From Roseovarius sp. (GTDB lineage Bacteria > Pseudomonadota > Alphaproteobacteria > Rhodobacterales > Rhodobacteraceae), in assembly GCA_021767845.1 (NCBI GenBank), contig JAASSQ010000175.1:1-6243 (forward strand): a DNA stretch of 6,243 nt. The letters run 5' to 3'. The notes under the pieces were generated by a model. It had not been told where the DNA came from and made no database searches. It worked only from the letters and a program-made list of their open reading frames with translations. The first letter of the stretch is position 1; every line of letters starts with the position of its first letter. This document shows, one piece after another, positions 1 to 5,084 of the stretch. Made by a program: the position numbers and the translations under genes.

Positions 1-765
1 AAAATCCCCGTCTCCTGGACCGGCGCGGTTGACGGACAGGATTATGTGACCATCGTGCCGATGGGCGCCGAGGAAGGCGCCTACACCAACTACACCCGCG
101 TTCGGAAGGACAGCGAGGGCAGCTTGCAGGCCCCGGCAGAGACGGGCCTTTACGAGCTGCGCTACGTGCTCGACGAAGGCGGCCGCACGCTGGCCTCCCA
201 ACCCATCGAGATCACCGAGCCCGAGGTCACGATCAGCGCGCCGACCGAGATCCGCGCCGGCGACACGATCGACGTGGCGTGGACCGGCGCCGTTACCGGC
301 CGCGATTACATCACCCTCGTTCCGATGGGCACCCCGGACGGTGACTATGCCGAGTATTTCCGGGTCCGCGACGATACCGAAAAGAAGATCGAGGCGCCCG
401 ACACCACCGGCCTCTACGAGCTGCGCTACATGCTGGCCGAGGGCGGCCGCGTTCTGGCCCGCCACCCGATCGAGGTGCTGGCGGCCGATGCCGCGCTGGA
501 AAGCGGCGCCAGCCTGACCGCACCGGACAGCGCCGCGGCGGGCGCCACGATCGAGGTCGGCTGGAGCGTCGAGAGCGACAGCGCCGATCAGCGCATCACG
601 CTGGCCCGTTCGGATCAGGCGATCTTCACCTGGGTGTCGGCCACCAAGATCGACGGCGCGCCGCCCCTGCAGATCACCCTGCCCGACACGCCGGGCCGCT
701 ACGAGCTGCGCTTTCTCGACGTGGCGAACCAGGCGGTGCTGGCCCGCAAGGTGATCATCGTGGAA
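1..765 (+). repeat. Three tandem protein modules (about 88-95 residues each)
   Basis: The conserved Trp codons lie at 16, 280 and 562, giving periods of 88 and 94 codons. The Y-E-L-R-[YF] strand starts near 151, 415 and 700. The identical 15-mer TACGAGCTGCGCTAC is found at 151-165 and 415-429, and its first 13 bases recur at 700-712. The first (truncated) and second modules are close to each other. The third is more divergent: it lacks the D-Y-I-T-L-V-P-M-G block and has Q-R-I-T-L-A-R-S instead, as expected for a terminal capping module. The pattern points to intragenic duplication. Confidence 0.85.
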
Positions 766-768
766 TAG
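1..768 (+). CDS. C-terminal part of a tandem-repeat (VWA-associated-like) protein, 5' end outside window
   Basis: The reading frame is open from base 1 (K-I-P-V-S-W-T-G...) to TAG at 766-768, giving about 255 residues. The GTG at 46 lies inside a repeat module, so it is not a credible start and the gene begins upstream of the window. What is visible is three consecutive modules of about 90 residues. Each has a Trp in a V-x-W-T-G-like strand, then D-Y-[IV]-T-[IL]-V-P-M-G, an R-V-R-x-D turn, and a G-L-Y-E-L-R-Y strand ending in L-A-x-x-P-I-E-[VI]. No transmembrane segment or sorting signal is visible at the C-terminus. From memory, such beta-sandwich modules occur C-terminal to the von Willebrand factor A domain in envelope proteins of Rhodobacteraceae. 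The VWA domain itself is not in the window, so that identity is inference. The exact function is unknown; a surface or periplasmic binding role is plausible. Confidence 0.8.
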   Translation, partial: KIPVSWTGAVDGQDYVTIVPMGAEEGAYTNYTRVRKDSEGSLQAPAETGLYELRYVLDEGGRTLASQPIEITEPEVTISAPTEIRAGDTIDVAWTGAVTGRDYITLVPMGTPDGDYAEYFRVRDDTEKKIEAPDTTGLYELRYMLAEGGRVLARHPIEVLAADAALESGASLTAPDSAAAGATIEVGWSVESDSADQRITLARSDQAIFTWVSATKIDGAPPLQITLPDTPGRYELRFLDVANQAVLARKVIIVE

Positions 769-771
769 GGT

Positions 772-1299
772 CTAGCGCACGCAGACCACCGAACATTCGG
801 CGTGGTTCAGAACCTTCTGCGCCACGCTGCCCAGCACCGCGCGCTTGATGCGCCCAAGCCCGCGATGGCCGACCACGATCAGGTCCGCGCCGGCCTCCTC
901 GGCCATGTCGATGATCGCATCGGCGGTATCGCCCTGGGACGTGGCCGTGCGGACCGTGGGCGCCCCCAGCCGCTTGGCCGCATCCGCCGCGCCTTTCAGG
1001 ATTTCGTCCCCGATCAGCGTGACCAGCCGGACCGATTCGTCGCCCGGCCGGGTCTCGGCAAACAGGTTCAGCATCGTGTCGGGCACGTTGGGAAAATCCA
1101 CCTTGGACTTGTCGCGCGCCGTCTCGATCAGGTGCTCCACCCGCGCCATCCGCTGCAACTCTTCGGGCGGCCGCCCGTGATGCAGAACATGGCCGATCGT
1201 CAGCGGCACCTCGAATTTCGCCGCCATCTCGGCCGCCATATCGACGGCCCGCATCGCGGTGTCCGATCCATCCGTCGCCACGAAAATATGCTGTTTCAT
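772..1299 (-). CDS. Universal stress protein, UspA family, ATP-binding type
   Basis: This is a single Usp domain of 175 residues. The N-terminus M-K-Q-H-I-F-V-A-T-D-G-S is the usual first strand with the nucleotide-contacting Asp (D10). The C-terminal half carries the full ATP-binding motif G-x2-G-x9-G-[ST]: G144-H-R-G147, then G157-S158, followed by V-L-N-H-A-E-C-S-V-V-C-V. It is therefore expected to bind ATP, unlike the UspA subgroup that lacks the motif. The length is slightly above the usual 140-160 residues because of a longer segment at about residues 43-90. The start is supported by AGGAGG (1306-1311, minus strand) six bases before ATG. The gene follows the DUF1491 gene after 91 bp, a gap that holds an FNR-type box, so it probably has its own oxygen-responsive promoter. 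Usp proteins act in the cytoplasm in stress survival; the specific partner here is unknown. Confidence 0.93.
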   Translation of the reverse strand: MKQHIFVATDGSDTAMRAVDMAAEMAAKFEVPLTIGHVLHHGRPPEELQRMARVEHLIETARDKSKVDFPNVPDTMLNLFAETRPGDESVRLVTLIGDEILKGAADAAKRLGAPTVRTATSQGDTADAIIDMAEEAGADLIVVGHRGLGRIKRAVLGSVAQKVLNHAECSVVCVR

Positions 1300-1359
1300 C
1301 GGTCGCCTCCTCTTCGCACGAATGCCCGGAAAGGGTGCAACACCGATGTGGGCGGCGCC

Positions 1360-1373
1360 TTGATCCGCGTCAA
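1360..1373 (-). promoter_or_regulatory. FNR/FnrL-type box upstream of the usp gene
   Basis: The 14-mer reads TTGATCCGCGTCAA on the plus strand and TTGACGCGGATCAA on the minus strand. The FNR-family consensus is TTGAT-N4-ATCAA, so this site has one deviation, in a position where Rhodobacteraceae FnrL sites are known to vary. The centre lies about 67 bases before the usp ATG. A class II promoter (box at -41.5) would start near 1325, with the weak -10 candidate CACCCT at 1337-1332, leaving a leader of about 25 nt that contains AGGAGG. A small inverted repeat (CCGCG, 7-nt loop, CGCGG at 1365-1381) overlaps the box. Confidence 0.6.
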
Positions 1374-1390
1374 CAACGCGGCCCGCGCGG

Positions 1391-1723
1391 TCACTCCGAC
1401 AGGCCGTCCTCGTCCAGCAGGTGACGGCCCGCGCGGTCCTCGACCTCGATCACCCACAGGTCGGGATCGAAACCGCGCTGCCGGTCCACGGCCGCATCCA
1501 CCGCGCGCTCCTCGCCCTCGGCCAGCACGATCCACTGCCGCGCGCCGCTCAGCGGGTCGAACGATCTCTGAAAGGCCCGCGCACGCCCATCCAGCGTATT
1601 GAGCTTGACCAGAACCGCGCCGGCGGTGTCATCGCCATGCGCCACGACAAACGCCGGAATGTCGCGCAGCCGCAGCCGCGCCAGGTAGGCCTGAACCCAG
1701 AATTCCGCCGTCAGGCGCGTCAC
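1391..1723 (-). CDS. DUF1491 family protein
   Basis: This is a 110-residue protein of the alphaproteobacterial DUF1491 family (Pfam). Diagnostic features are the N-terminal R-L-T-A-E-F-W-V-Q-A-Y-L, the central A-G-A-V-L-V-K-L strand, and the C-terminal G-F-D-P-D-L-W-V-I-E-V-E block (residues 84-95). No biochemical function is established for the family, to my knowledge. The start is GTG at 1723, chosen because it precedes the conserved T-R-L-T-A-E-F-W and overlaps the era stop by four bases (GTGA, 1720-1723), the signature of translational coupling. The frame stays open far upstream across era, but only as a GC-driven shadow. It is the last gene of the tight lepB-rnc-era block and occupies the position where recO often sits. 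A link to RNA or ribosome metabolism is only inference from position. Confidence 0.88.
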   Translation of the reverse strand: MTRLTAEFWVQAYLARLRLRDIPAFVVAHGDDTAGAVLVKLNTLDGRARAFQRSFDPLSGARQWIVLAEGEERAVDAAVDRQRGFDPDLWVIEVEDRAGRHLLDEDGLSE

Positions 1724-2628
1724 CCTTCGCCGTCCCGGAACTCCAGCCCCATCTGCGAATACCGCTCGGATTCCTCCAGCCAGTTGGGCCGCACCTTGAC
1801 CTGGCAGAACAGATGCACCCGCCGGCCGAGGAACGCTTCCAGCTCCTCGCGCGCGGCCTTGCTCACGGCCTTGATCGTCTCGCCACCCTTGCCCAGGACG
1901 ATCCCCTTGTGCCCGTCCCGCGCCACGTAGATCACCTGGTCGATCCGGGCCGAGCCGTCCTTGCGCTCCTCCCAGGCCTCGGTCTCGACGGTCAACTGGT
2001 AGGGCAATTCCTGGTGCAGCCGCAGCGTCAGCTTCTCGCGGGTGATCTCGGCGGCGATCATCCGCATCGGCAGGTCCGCGATCTGGTCCTCGGGATAGAG
2101 CCACGGGCCCTCGGGCATCTCCCCGGCCAGCCAGGCGCGCAGATCCTCCACCCCGTGCCCCTTCTCGGCCGAGATCATGAAGGTCCGCGCAAAGGCAAAC
2201 CGCGCGTTCAGCTCGGCGGTCAGCCCCAGCAGAACCTCCGATTTCACCCGGTCGATCTTGTTGATCGCCAGCGCCACGCGCCGCCCCGCGGCCACCTCGT
2301 CGAGCCGCTCCAGGATGCGCTCCACCCCCTCTGTGATGCCGCGATGCGCCTCGACCAGCAGCACGATCACGTCGGCATCCGCCGCCCCGCCCCAGGCGGC
2401 GGCCACCATCGCCCGGTCCAGACGGCGGCGCGGCTGGAACAGGCCGGGCGTGTCCACGAAGACAAGCTGGCTGTCGCCCTCCATCGCGACCCCGCGAATG
2501 CGCGCGCGGGTGGTCTGCACCTTGTGGGTCACGATGCTGACCTTGGCGCCCACCATCCGGTTGAGCAGCGTGGACTTGCCCGCGTTGGGCTCTCCGATCA
2601 GGGCGATGAAACCGGCGCGCGTTGTCAT
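1720..2628 (-). CDS. era: GTPase Era, 16S rRNA-binding ribosome assembly factor
   Basis: The protein has 302 residues (E. coli Era has 301). The GTPase domain shows G1 G-E-P-N-A-G-K-S (12-19), G2 around T39-T40, G3 D-T-P-G (59-62), G4 N-K-I-D (123-126) and G5 S-A-E (153-155). The C-terminal type II KH domain carries I-V-L-G-K-G-G-E-T-I-K (243-253) with its GxxG loop, followed by the R-R-V-H-L-F-C-Q-V-K-V-R-P-N-W strand. In E. coli, Era binds the 3' end of 16S rRNA and assists 30S maturation, cycling with GTP and associating with the membrane. The start is ATG 2628 (M-T-T-R-A-G-F-I-A-L-I-G), which fits the family N-terminus. The in-frame extension upstream does not look like Era. The Shine-Dalgarno before this ATG is weak (GGA in ACGGAATGGATC). 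Era follows rnc after a 139-bp gap and overlaps the DUF1491 gene downstream. Confidence 0.98.
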   Translation of the reverse strand: MTTRAGFIALIGEPNAGKSTLLNRMVGAKVSIVTHKVQTTRARIRGVAMEGDSQLVFVDTPGLFQPRRRLDRAMVAAAWGGAADADVIVLLVEAHRGITEGVERILERLDEVAAGRRVALAINKIDRVKSEVLLGLTAELNARFAFARTFMISAEKGHGVEDLRAWLAGEMPEGPWLYPEDQIADLPMRMIAAEITREKLTLRLHQELPYQLTVETEAWEERKDGSARIDQVIYVARDGHKGIVLGKGGETIKAVSKAAREELEAFLGRRVHLFCQVKVRPNWLEESERYSQMGLEFRDGEG

Positions 2629-2693
2629 GATCCATTCCGTCGATGCTGTTTGCGGCGGGCATACCGGAAATGACCCAGAGCCGCCAGATGCAT
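2625..2693 (-). other. Possible 22-codon upstream ORF overlapping the era start
   Basis: A short ORF (M-H-L-A-A-L-G-H-F-R-Y-A-R-R-K-Q-H-R-R-N) starts at ATG 2693 and stops at TGA 2627-2625. The stop shares ATGA with the era start codon, an arrangement typical of translational coupling. The peptide is very basic and preceded by a G-rich stretch (GGGGCG) that could act as a weak ribosome site. In this GC-rich DNA such an ORF can arise by chance, and no homologue is known to me. It is listed only because era itself has a poor Shine-Dalgarno. Confidence 0.15.
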
Positions 2694-2711
2694 CGCGCCC
2701 CGCGCCCCGGG

Positions 2712-2733
2712 CTTCTTCTTGGCAAAAATACCC
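2712..2733 (-). repeat. AT-rich motif resembling a recurrent Rhodobacterales intergenic element
   Basis: On the minus strand the core reads TATTTTTGCCAAGAAGAAG (2730-2712), preceded by GGG and flanked by very GC-rich sequence. It is the most AT-rich stretch of the rnc-era gap. I recall closely similar strings (GAGTATTTTTGxxAAGAAGAAG, often after a run of G and C) recurring between genes in Rhodobacteraceae genomes. That is memory, not a search. The role is unknown. The T5 run follows only a weak G/C-rich stem candidate, so I do not call it an intrinsic terminator. Confidence 0.45.
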
Positions 2734-2767
2734 AGGATCCCGCCCCCGGCCACCGGGTGCGCCCGTG

Positions 2768-3451
2768 TCAGCCGCGCTCCACCCGTGCCAGAAGCGCCTG
2801 CGCCGCCGCCTGCTCGGCCTGCCGCTTGGAGCCGGCGGTCGCCGCCTCCGCCGCGCCATTGGACAGCCGCGCCTCGATGGTGAAGGTCGGCGCATGATCG
2901 GGGCCCGAGCGCGCGGTCTCCACGTAATCGGGCGGGGTCAGCCCGCGCGCCTGCGCCCATTCCTGCAACGCGGTCTTGGCGTCGCGCGCGTCGTCCTTGA
3001 CCGTATCGACCCGCCGCCCCCAGAGCCGCAGGACCAGCGCCTTCGCGGCCTCGAACCCGGCATCGCGGTAGACGGCGGCGATCACCGCCTCCATCGCATC
3101 GCCCAGAAGCGCCTGCTTGCGCCGCCCGCCCGACAGCATCTCGGACCGGCCCAGCTTCAGCACCGCGCCCAGGTCGATCTGGCGGGCCACGTCGGCGCAG
3201 GTCTCCTTGCGGACCAGCGCGTTGAACCGCGGCGCAAGCTGGCCCTCCTCGGCCGCCGGGTCGCGCTCCAGCAGCGCCTCGGCCATGACCAGCCCCAGCA
3301 CCCGGTCGCCCAGGAATTCCAGCCTCTGGTTGTCGTCGCGCGTGGGCGAGGCCATCGAGGAATGCGTGACCGCCCGCAGCAGCAGCGCCGGGTCGCCGAA
3401 CCGGTGCCCCAACCGTGTCTCGAACGCCTTCAATTCGCCCGACAGCTTCAT
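2768..3451 (-). CDS. rnc: Ribonuclease III
   Basis: This 227-residue double-strand-specific endoribonuclease processes rRNA precursors and some mRNAs in the cytoplasm. E. coli RNase III has 226 residues. The signature N-Q-R-L-E-F-L-G-D-R-V-L-G-L spans 41-54. The metal-binding and catalytic acidic residues are E45, D49, D118 and E121, matching E41, D45, D114 and E117 of E. coli. The double-stranded RNA-binding domain runs from about D157 to the end: it opens with D-A-K-T-A-L-Q-E-W-A-Q and ends with G-S-K-R-Q-A-E-Q-A-A-A-Q-A-L-L, containing the phosphate-contacting K-[KR]-x-A-E-like motif. ATG 3451 starts seven bases after the lepB stop, with GGAG inside the last lepB codons as ribosome site, so the genes are cotranscribed and probably coupled. 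RNase III commonly controls its own operon mRNA. No long duplex leader is obvious here. Confidence 0.98.
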   Translation of the reverse strand: MKLSGELKAFETRLGHRFGDPALLLRAVTHSSMASPTRDDNQRLEFLGDRVLGLVMAEALLERDPAAEEGQLAPRFNALVRKETCADVARQIDLGAVLKLGRSEMLSGGRRKQALLGDAMEAVIAAVYRDAGFEAAKALVLRLWGRRVDTVKDDARDAKTALQEWAQARGLTPPDYVETARSGPDHAPTFTIEARLSNGAAEAATAGSKRQAEQAAAQALLARVERG

Positions 3452-3458
3452 GGCCGCG

Positions 3459-4295
3459 TCACTCCAGCTTCTCGAAGAACCGGTCGCCCCGCCACGTCCA
3501 GAAGAACAGCATCGAGCGTCCCGAGGACGAGAACAGAACCCGCCCCGCGCGGCCGATCAGGTTTTCGTACGGCACGAAGCCCACGCCCCCCACCGCCTGC
3601 GGAAAGCGCGAGTCGGTGGAATTGTCGCGGTTGTCGCCAAGGAAGAAATAATGCCCCTCCGGCACCCGGAAGACGCCCGTGTTGTCCGACCGCTGATCGC
3701 CGATGTTCAGGATGTGATGCGACTCGCCATTGGGCAGCGTCTCGATGAAGCGCGATTTCTTGCAGATCGCGCCCTCGCCCACCACGCCGTTTTCACAGCG
3801 CGGGCGGATGCGCACCGGGCCTTGCGGCTCGAACACCTCCTCGAAGGTGCCGGCGGGCTCCACCTCGACGGGCTCGCCGTTCAGGTACAGCCGGCCGTCG
3901 CGCATCTGCACGGTATCGCCCGGCAGGCCCACCACCCGCTTGATGAAATCCGTGCCCTGCACGGGGTGGCGGAACACGATGATGTCGCCGCGCTCGGGCT
4001 CGCTGCCAAAGAGCCGCGTGTTGTCGCCGTCCAGGAACCCGCAGATGTCCTTGGCGTCGATGTCGATGCCCAGGCGCTCGATCCGCAGCGACGGGCAGGA
4101 GGCATAGGAATAGCCATAGGCCATCTTGTTGACGAACAGGAAATCCCCGATCAGCAGCGTGTCCTTCATCGACCCCGACGGAATCCAGAACGGCTGGAAA
4201 AACACCGTGCGGAAGACCCCCGCGATGACAAGCGCCCAGAAGACGGTCTTGATGGTCTCCCAGATGGTGCTCGATTTCTTGGCTTCGCTGGCCAT
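3459..4295 (-). CDS. lepB: Signal peptidase I
   Basis: This 278-residue inner-membrane serine protease removes signal peptides from exported preproteins, cutting on the periplasmic side with a Ser/Lys dyad. A single N-terminal membrane segment spans about residues 15-33. It is followed by P-S-G-S-M (39-43) with nucleophile S42 and by F-I-K-R-V-V-G-L-P-G-D (117-127) with general base K119. The box G-D-N-R-D-N-S-T-D-S-R lies at 220-230, and a hydrophobic stretch with W-x-W lies near the end. E. coli LepB has two membrane segments; one is usual in alphaproteobacteria. Cysteines at 67, 85, 167 and 178 lie in the periplasmic part, and C167/C178 could form a disulfide like the pair in E. coli LepB. 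ATG 4295 has GGAGG (4300-4304) four bases upstream. The gene heads the lepB-rnc-era block, 57 bp after the peroxiredoxin gene. Confidence 0.98.
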   Translation of the reverse strand: MASEAKKSSTIWETIKTVFWALVIAGVFRTVFFQPFWIPSGSMKDTLLIGDFLFVNKMAYGYSYASCPSLRIERLGIDIDAKDICGFLDGDNTRLFGSEPERGDIIVFRHPVQGTDFIKRVVGLPGDTVQMRDGRLYLNGEPVEVEPAGTFEEVFEPQGPVRIRPRCENGVVGEGAICKKSRFIETLPNGESHHILNIGDQRSDNTGVFRVPEGHYFFLGDNRDNSTDSRFPQAVGGVGFVPYENLIGRAGRVLFSSSGRSMLFFWTWRGDRFFEKLE

Positions 4296-4315
4296 GCCGC
4301 CTCCGGTTCATTTGA

Positions 4316-4337
4316 CCCGCGCTACATGCGGCGCGGG
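4316..4337 (-). other. Perfect 7-bp stem-loop in the lepB leader
   Basis: CCCGCGC (4316-4322) and GCGCGGG (4331-4337) are exact inverted repeats around an 8-nt loop. In the minus-strand transcript the hairpin ends 11 nt before the lepB GGAGG ribosome site. No U-run follows (TCAAATGA), so it is a poor intrinsic terminator. It could protect the 5' end or modulate lepB translation. Confidence 0.5.
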
Positions 4338-4351
4338 CCGGTCGGTGTCAA
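4323..4351 (-). promoter_or_regulatory. Candidate sigma-70 promoter for lepB-rnc-era
   Basis: A consensus -35 hexamer TTGACA (4351-4346, preceded by C as in the alphaproteobacterial CTTGAC) starts just after the peroxiredoxin stop codon. At 17 bp spacing the -10 position reads CATGTA (4328-4323), a weak match. The -35 is strong but the -10 is poor and overlaps the stem-loop, so this is a moderate-to-low confidence internal promoter. Confidence 0.3.
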
Positions 4352-4352
4352 G

Positions 4353-4925
4353 CTACGCGGCCCGCGCCCTCAGCCAGTCCGCCACCGCCTGCGCATCGCT
4401 GTCGGGCGGGAAGACCGGGTATCGCAGATGCACGATCCGGCCCGCCTCGGCGATCAGCGTCATCCGGCGCAGCATCGTGCGGCCTTCGACCTCCATCACC
4501 GGCAGGCGCATCGCCCGGGCCAGGTCCAGTTCCGCATCCGACAACAGCGGGAACGGCAGGTGCAGCCGCGCCGCCGCCTCGGCCTGGTCCTCCGGCGATT
4601 GGGTCGAGAGGCCGAACACATGCGCCGCCCCCAGCCCGGTCAACTCCGCGTAGTGATCGCGAAAGGCGCAGCTTTGCGGCGTGCAGCCGCGCGCGCCGGG
4701 AATGGCGTCCCACCCCTCGGGCAGTGCCCGGTCGGGCCGCCCCGTCATAGGGTAAAGGTATAGCACCGCCAGCCCCTCCAACCCGCTCAGCCGCACGGTG
4801 CCGCCCGCGGTCGAGGGCAGCGCGACATCGGGCAGAAGCGCATCGTGCAGGTGATCGGCCGCGCCGTCATCCTCGGGGCGCGGCAATGCGCTCCAGTCCG
4901 GGGTTTCTTGGGATAACTGGCTCAT
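4353..4925 (-). CDS. Peroxiredoxin, PrxQ/BCP-like (AhpC/TSA family)
   Basis: This is a 190-residue thioredoxin-fold peroxidase, expected to reduce hydrogen peroxide or organic hydroperoxides in the cytoplasm with electrons from thioredoxin. The fold is seen as L-P-D-V-A-L-P-S, then V-L-Y-L-Y-P-M-T-G (residues 54-62), the active site G-C-T-P-Q-S-C-A-F-R-D with C81 and C86, then V-F-G-L-S-T-Q and L-P-F-P-L-L-S-D. The C-x4-C spacing matches C45 and C50 of E. coli BCP. Compared with BCP there are about 15-20 extra residues between the P-M-T-G strand end and C81 (R-P-D-R-A-L-P-E-G-W-D-A-I-P-G-A-R). The Thr usually three residues before the peroxidatic Cys is Ala (A78). ATG 4925 is preferred because AAGGAG lies eight bases upstream; the frame could start as early as 4997 but without such support. 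No signal peptide is seen. It sits between acpS and lepB with a 159-bp leader full of repeats. Confidence 0.92.
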   Translation of the reverse strand: MSQLSQETPDWSALPRPEDDGAADHLHDALLPDVALPSTAGGTVRLSGLEGLAVLYLYPMTGRPDRALPEGWDAIPGARGCTPQSCAFRDHYAELTGLGAAHVFGLSTQSPEDQAEAAARLHLPFPLLSDAELDLARAMRLPVMEVEGRTMLRRMTLIAEAGRIVHLRYPVFPPDSDAQAVADWLRARAA

Positions 4926-4983
4926 GCCGGGGGCTCCTTTCGCGGCGGGGCGGAGATGTGACGAAACCGGCCCGATTTTTGAC

Positions 4984-5030
4984 ATTTCGCAACGCACGCC
5001 CCGTTAACCCCGGTCCGCGCGGTGCGAAAT
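4984..5030. repeat. Interrupted inverted repeat in the peroxiredoxin leader
   Basis: ATTTCGCA (4984-4991) and TGCGAAAT (5023-5030) are perfect inverted 8-mers. With one mismatch they extend three more bases inward (4993-4995 with 5019-5021). The centre between the arms contains the palindrome GTTAAC (5003-5008). It may be a paired operator or an RNA stem in the leader of the peroxiredoxin mRNA. Confidence 0.55.
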
Positions 5031-5072
5031 ACCGACGTGATACCGACGTTATACCGACGTGATGCCGATCGG
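5029..5072. repeat. 11-bp tandem repeat, three copies plus a degenerate fourth
   Basis: ATACCGACGTG occurs at 5029-5039 and 5051-5061. ATACCGACGTT occurs at 5040-5050, and the decayed ATGCCGATCGG at 5062-5072. On the minus strand the unit reads CACGTCGGTAT. The period is one DNA helical turn. The array lies between the acpS stop and the peroxiredoxin start, about 105-150 bases upstream of that ATG, and abuts the right arm of the inverted repeat. Direct repeats at 11-bp phase are typical of OmpR/PhoB-type regulator sites, but the sequence does not match the PhoB box. Confidence 0.85.
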
Positions 5073-5084
5073 GGTTTTCCTCGA

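Noticed and set aside
1365..1381. Intrinsic terminator after the DUF1491 gene
   Set aside because: The stem is only 5 bp with no U-run after it, and it coincides with the FNR-type box, which explains the symmetry better.
1391..2725. A 444-codon fusion protein ending in DUF1491
   Set aside because: Only the last 110 codons match a family. The rest is an out-of-frame shadow of era, and the GTG at 1723 overlapping the era stop explains the true start.
2177..3748. Long plus-strand open frame opposite rnc and era (523 codons)
   Set aside because: It lies antisense to rnc, era and lepB with a low-complexity Arg/Pro/Ala-rich translation and no domain. It is a product of high GC at third codon positions.
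3117..4763. Long plus-strand open frame opposite rnc, lepB and the peroxiredoxin gene (548 codons)
   Set aside because: It spans three well-supported minus-strand genes and the gaps between them, and its translation (His/Arg/Pro-rich) looks like an antisense shadow.
4926..4997. N-terminal extension of the peroxiredoxin to ATG 4997
   Set aside because: The extra 24 residues are not family-like, and ATG 4925 has a well-spaced AAGGAG that would otherwise be unexplained.
5029..5072. CRISPR array or plasmid-type iteron origin
   Set aside because: The units are 11 bp, contiguous and without spacers, and there are no cas, rep or parA genes nearby. It fits a short tandem repeat or operator instead.
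5029..5072. PhoB (Pho box) array
   Set aside because: The 11-bp period fits but the unit lacks the TGTCA-like half-site, so regulator identity is left open.
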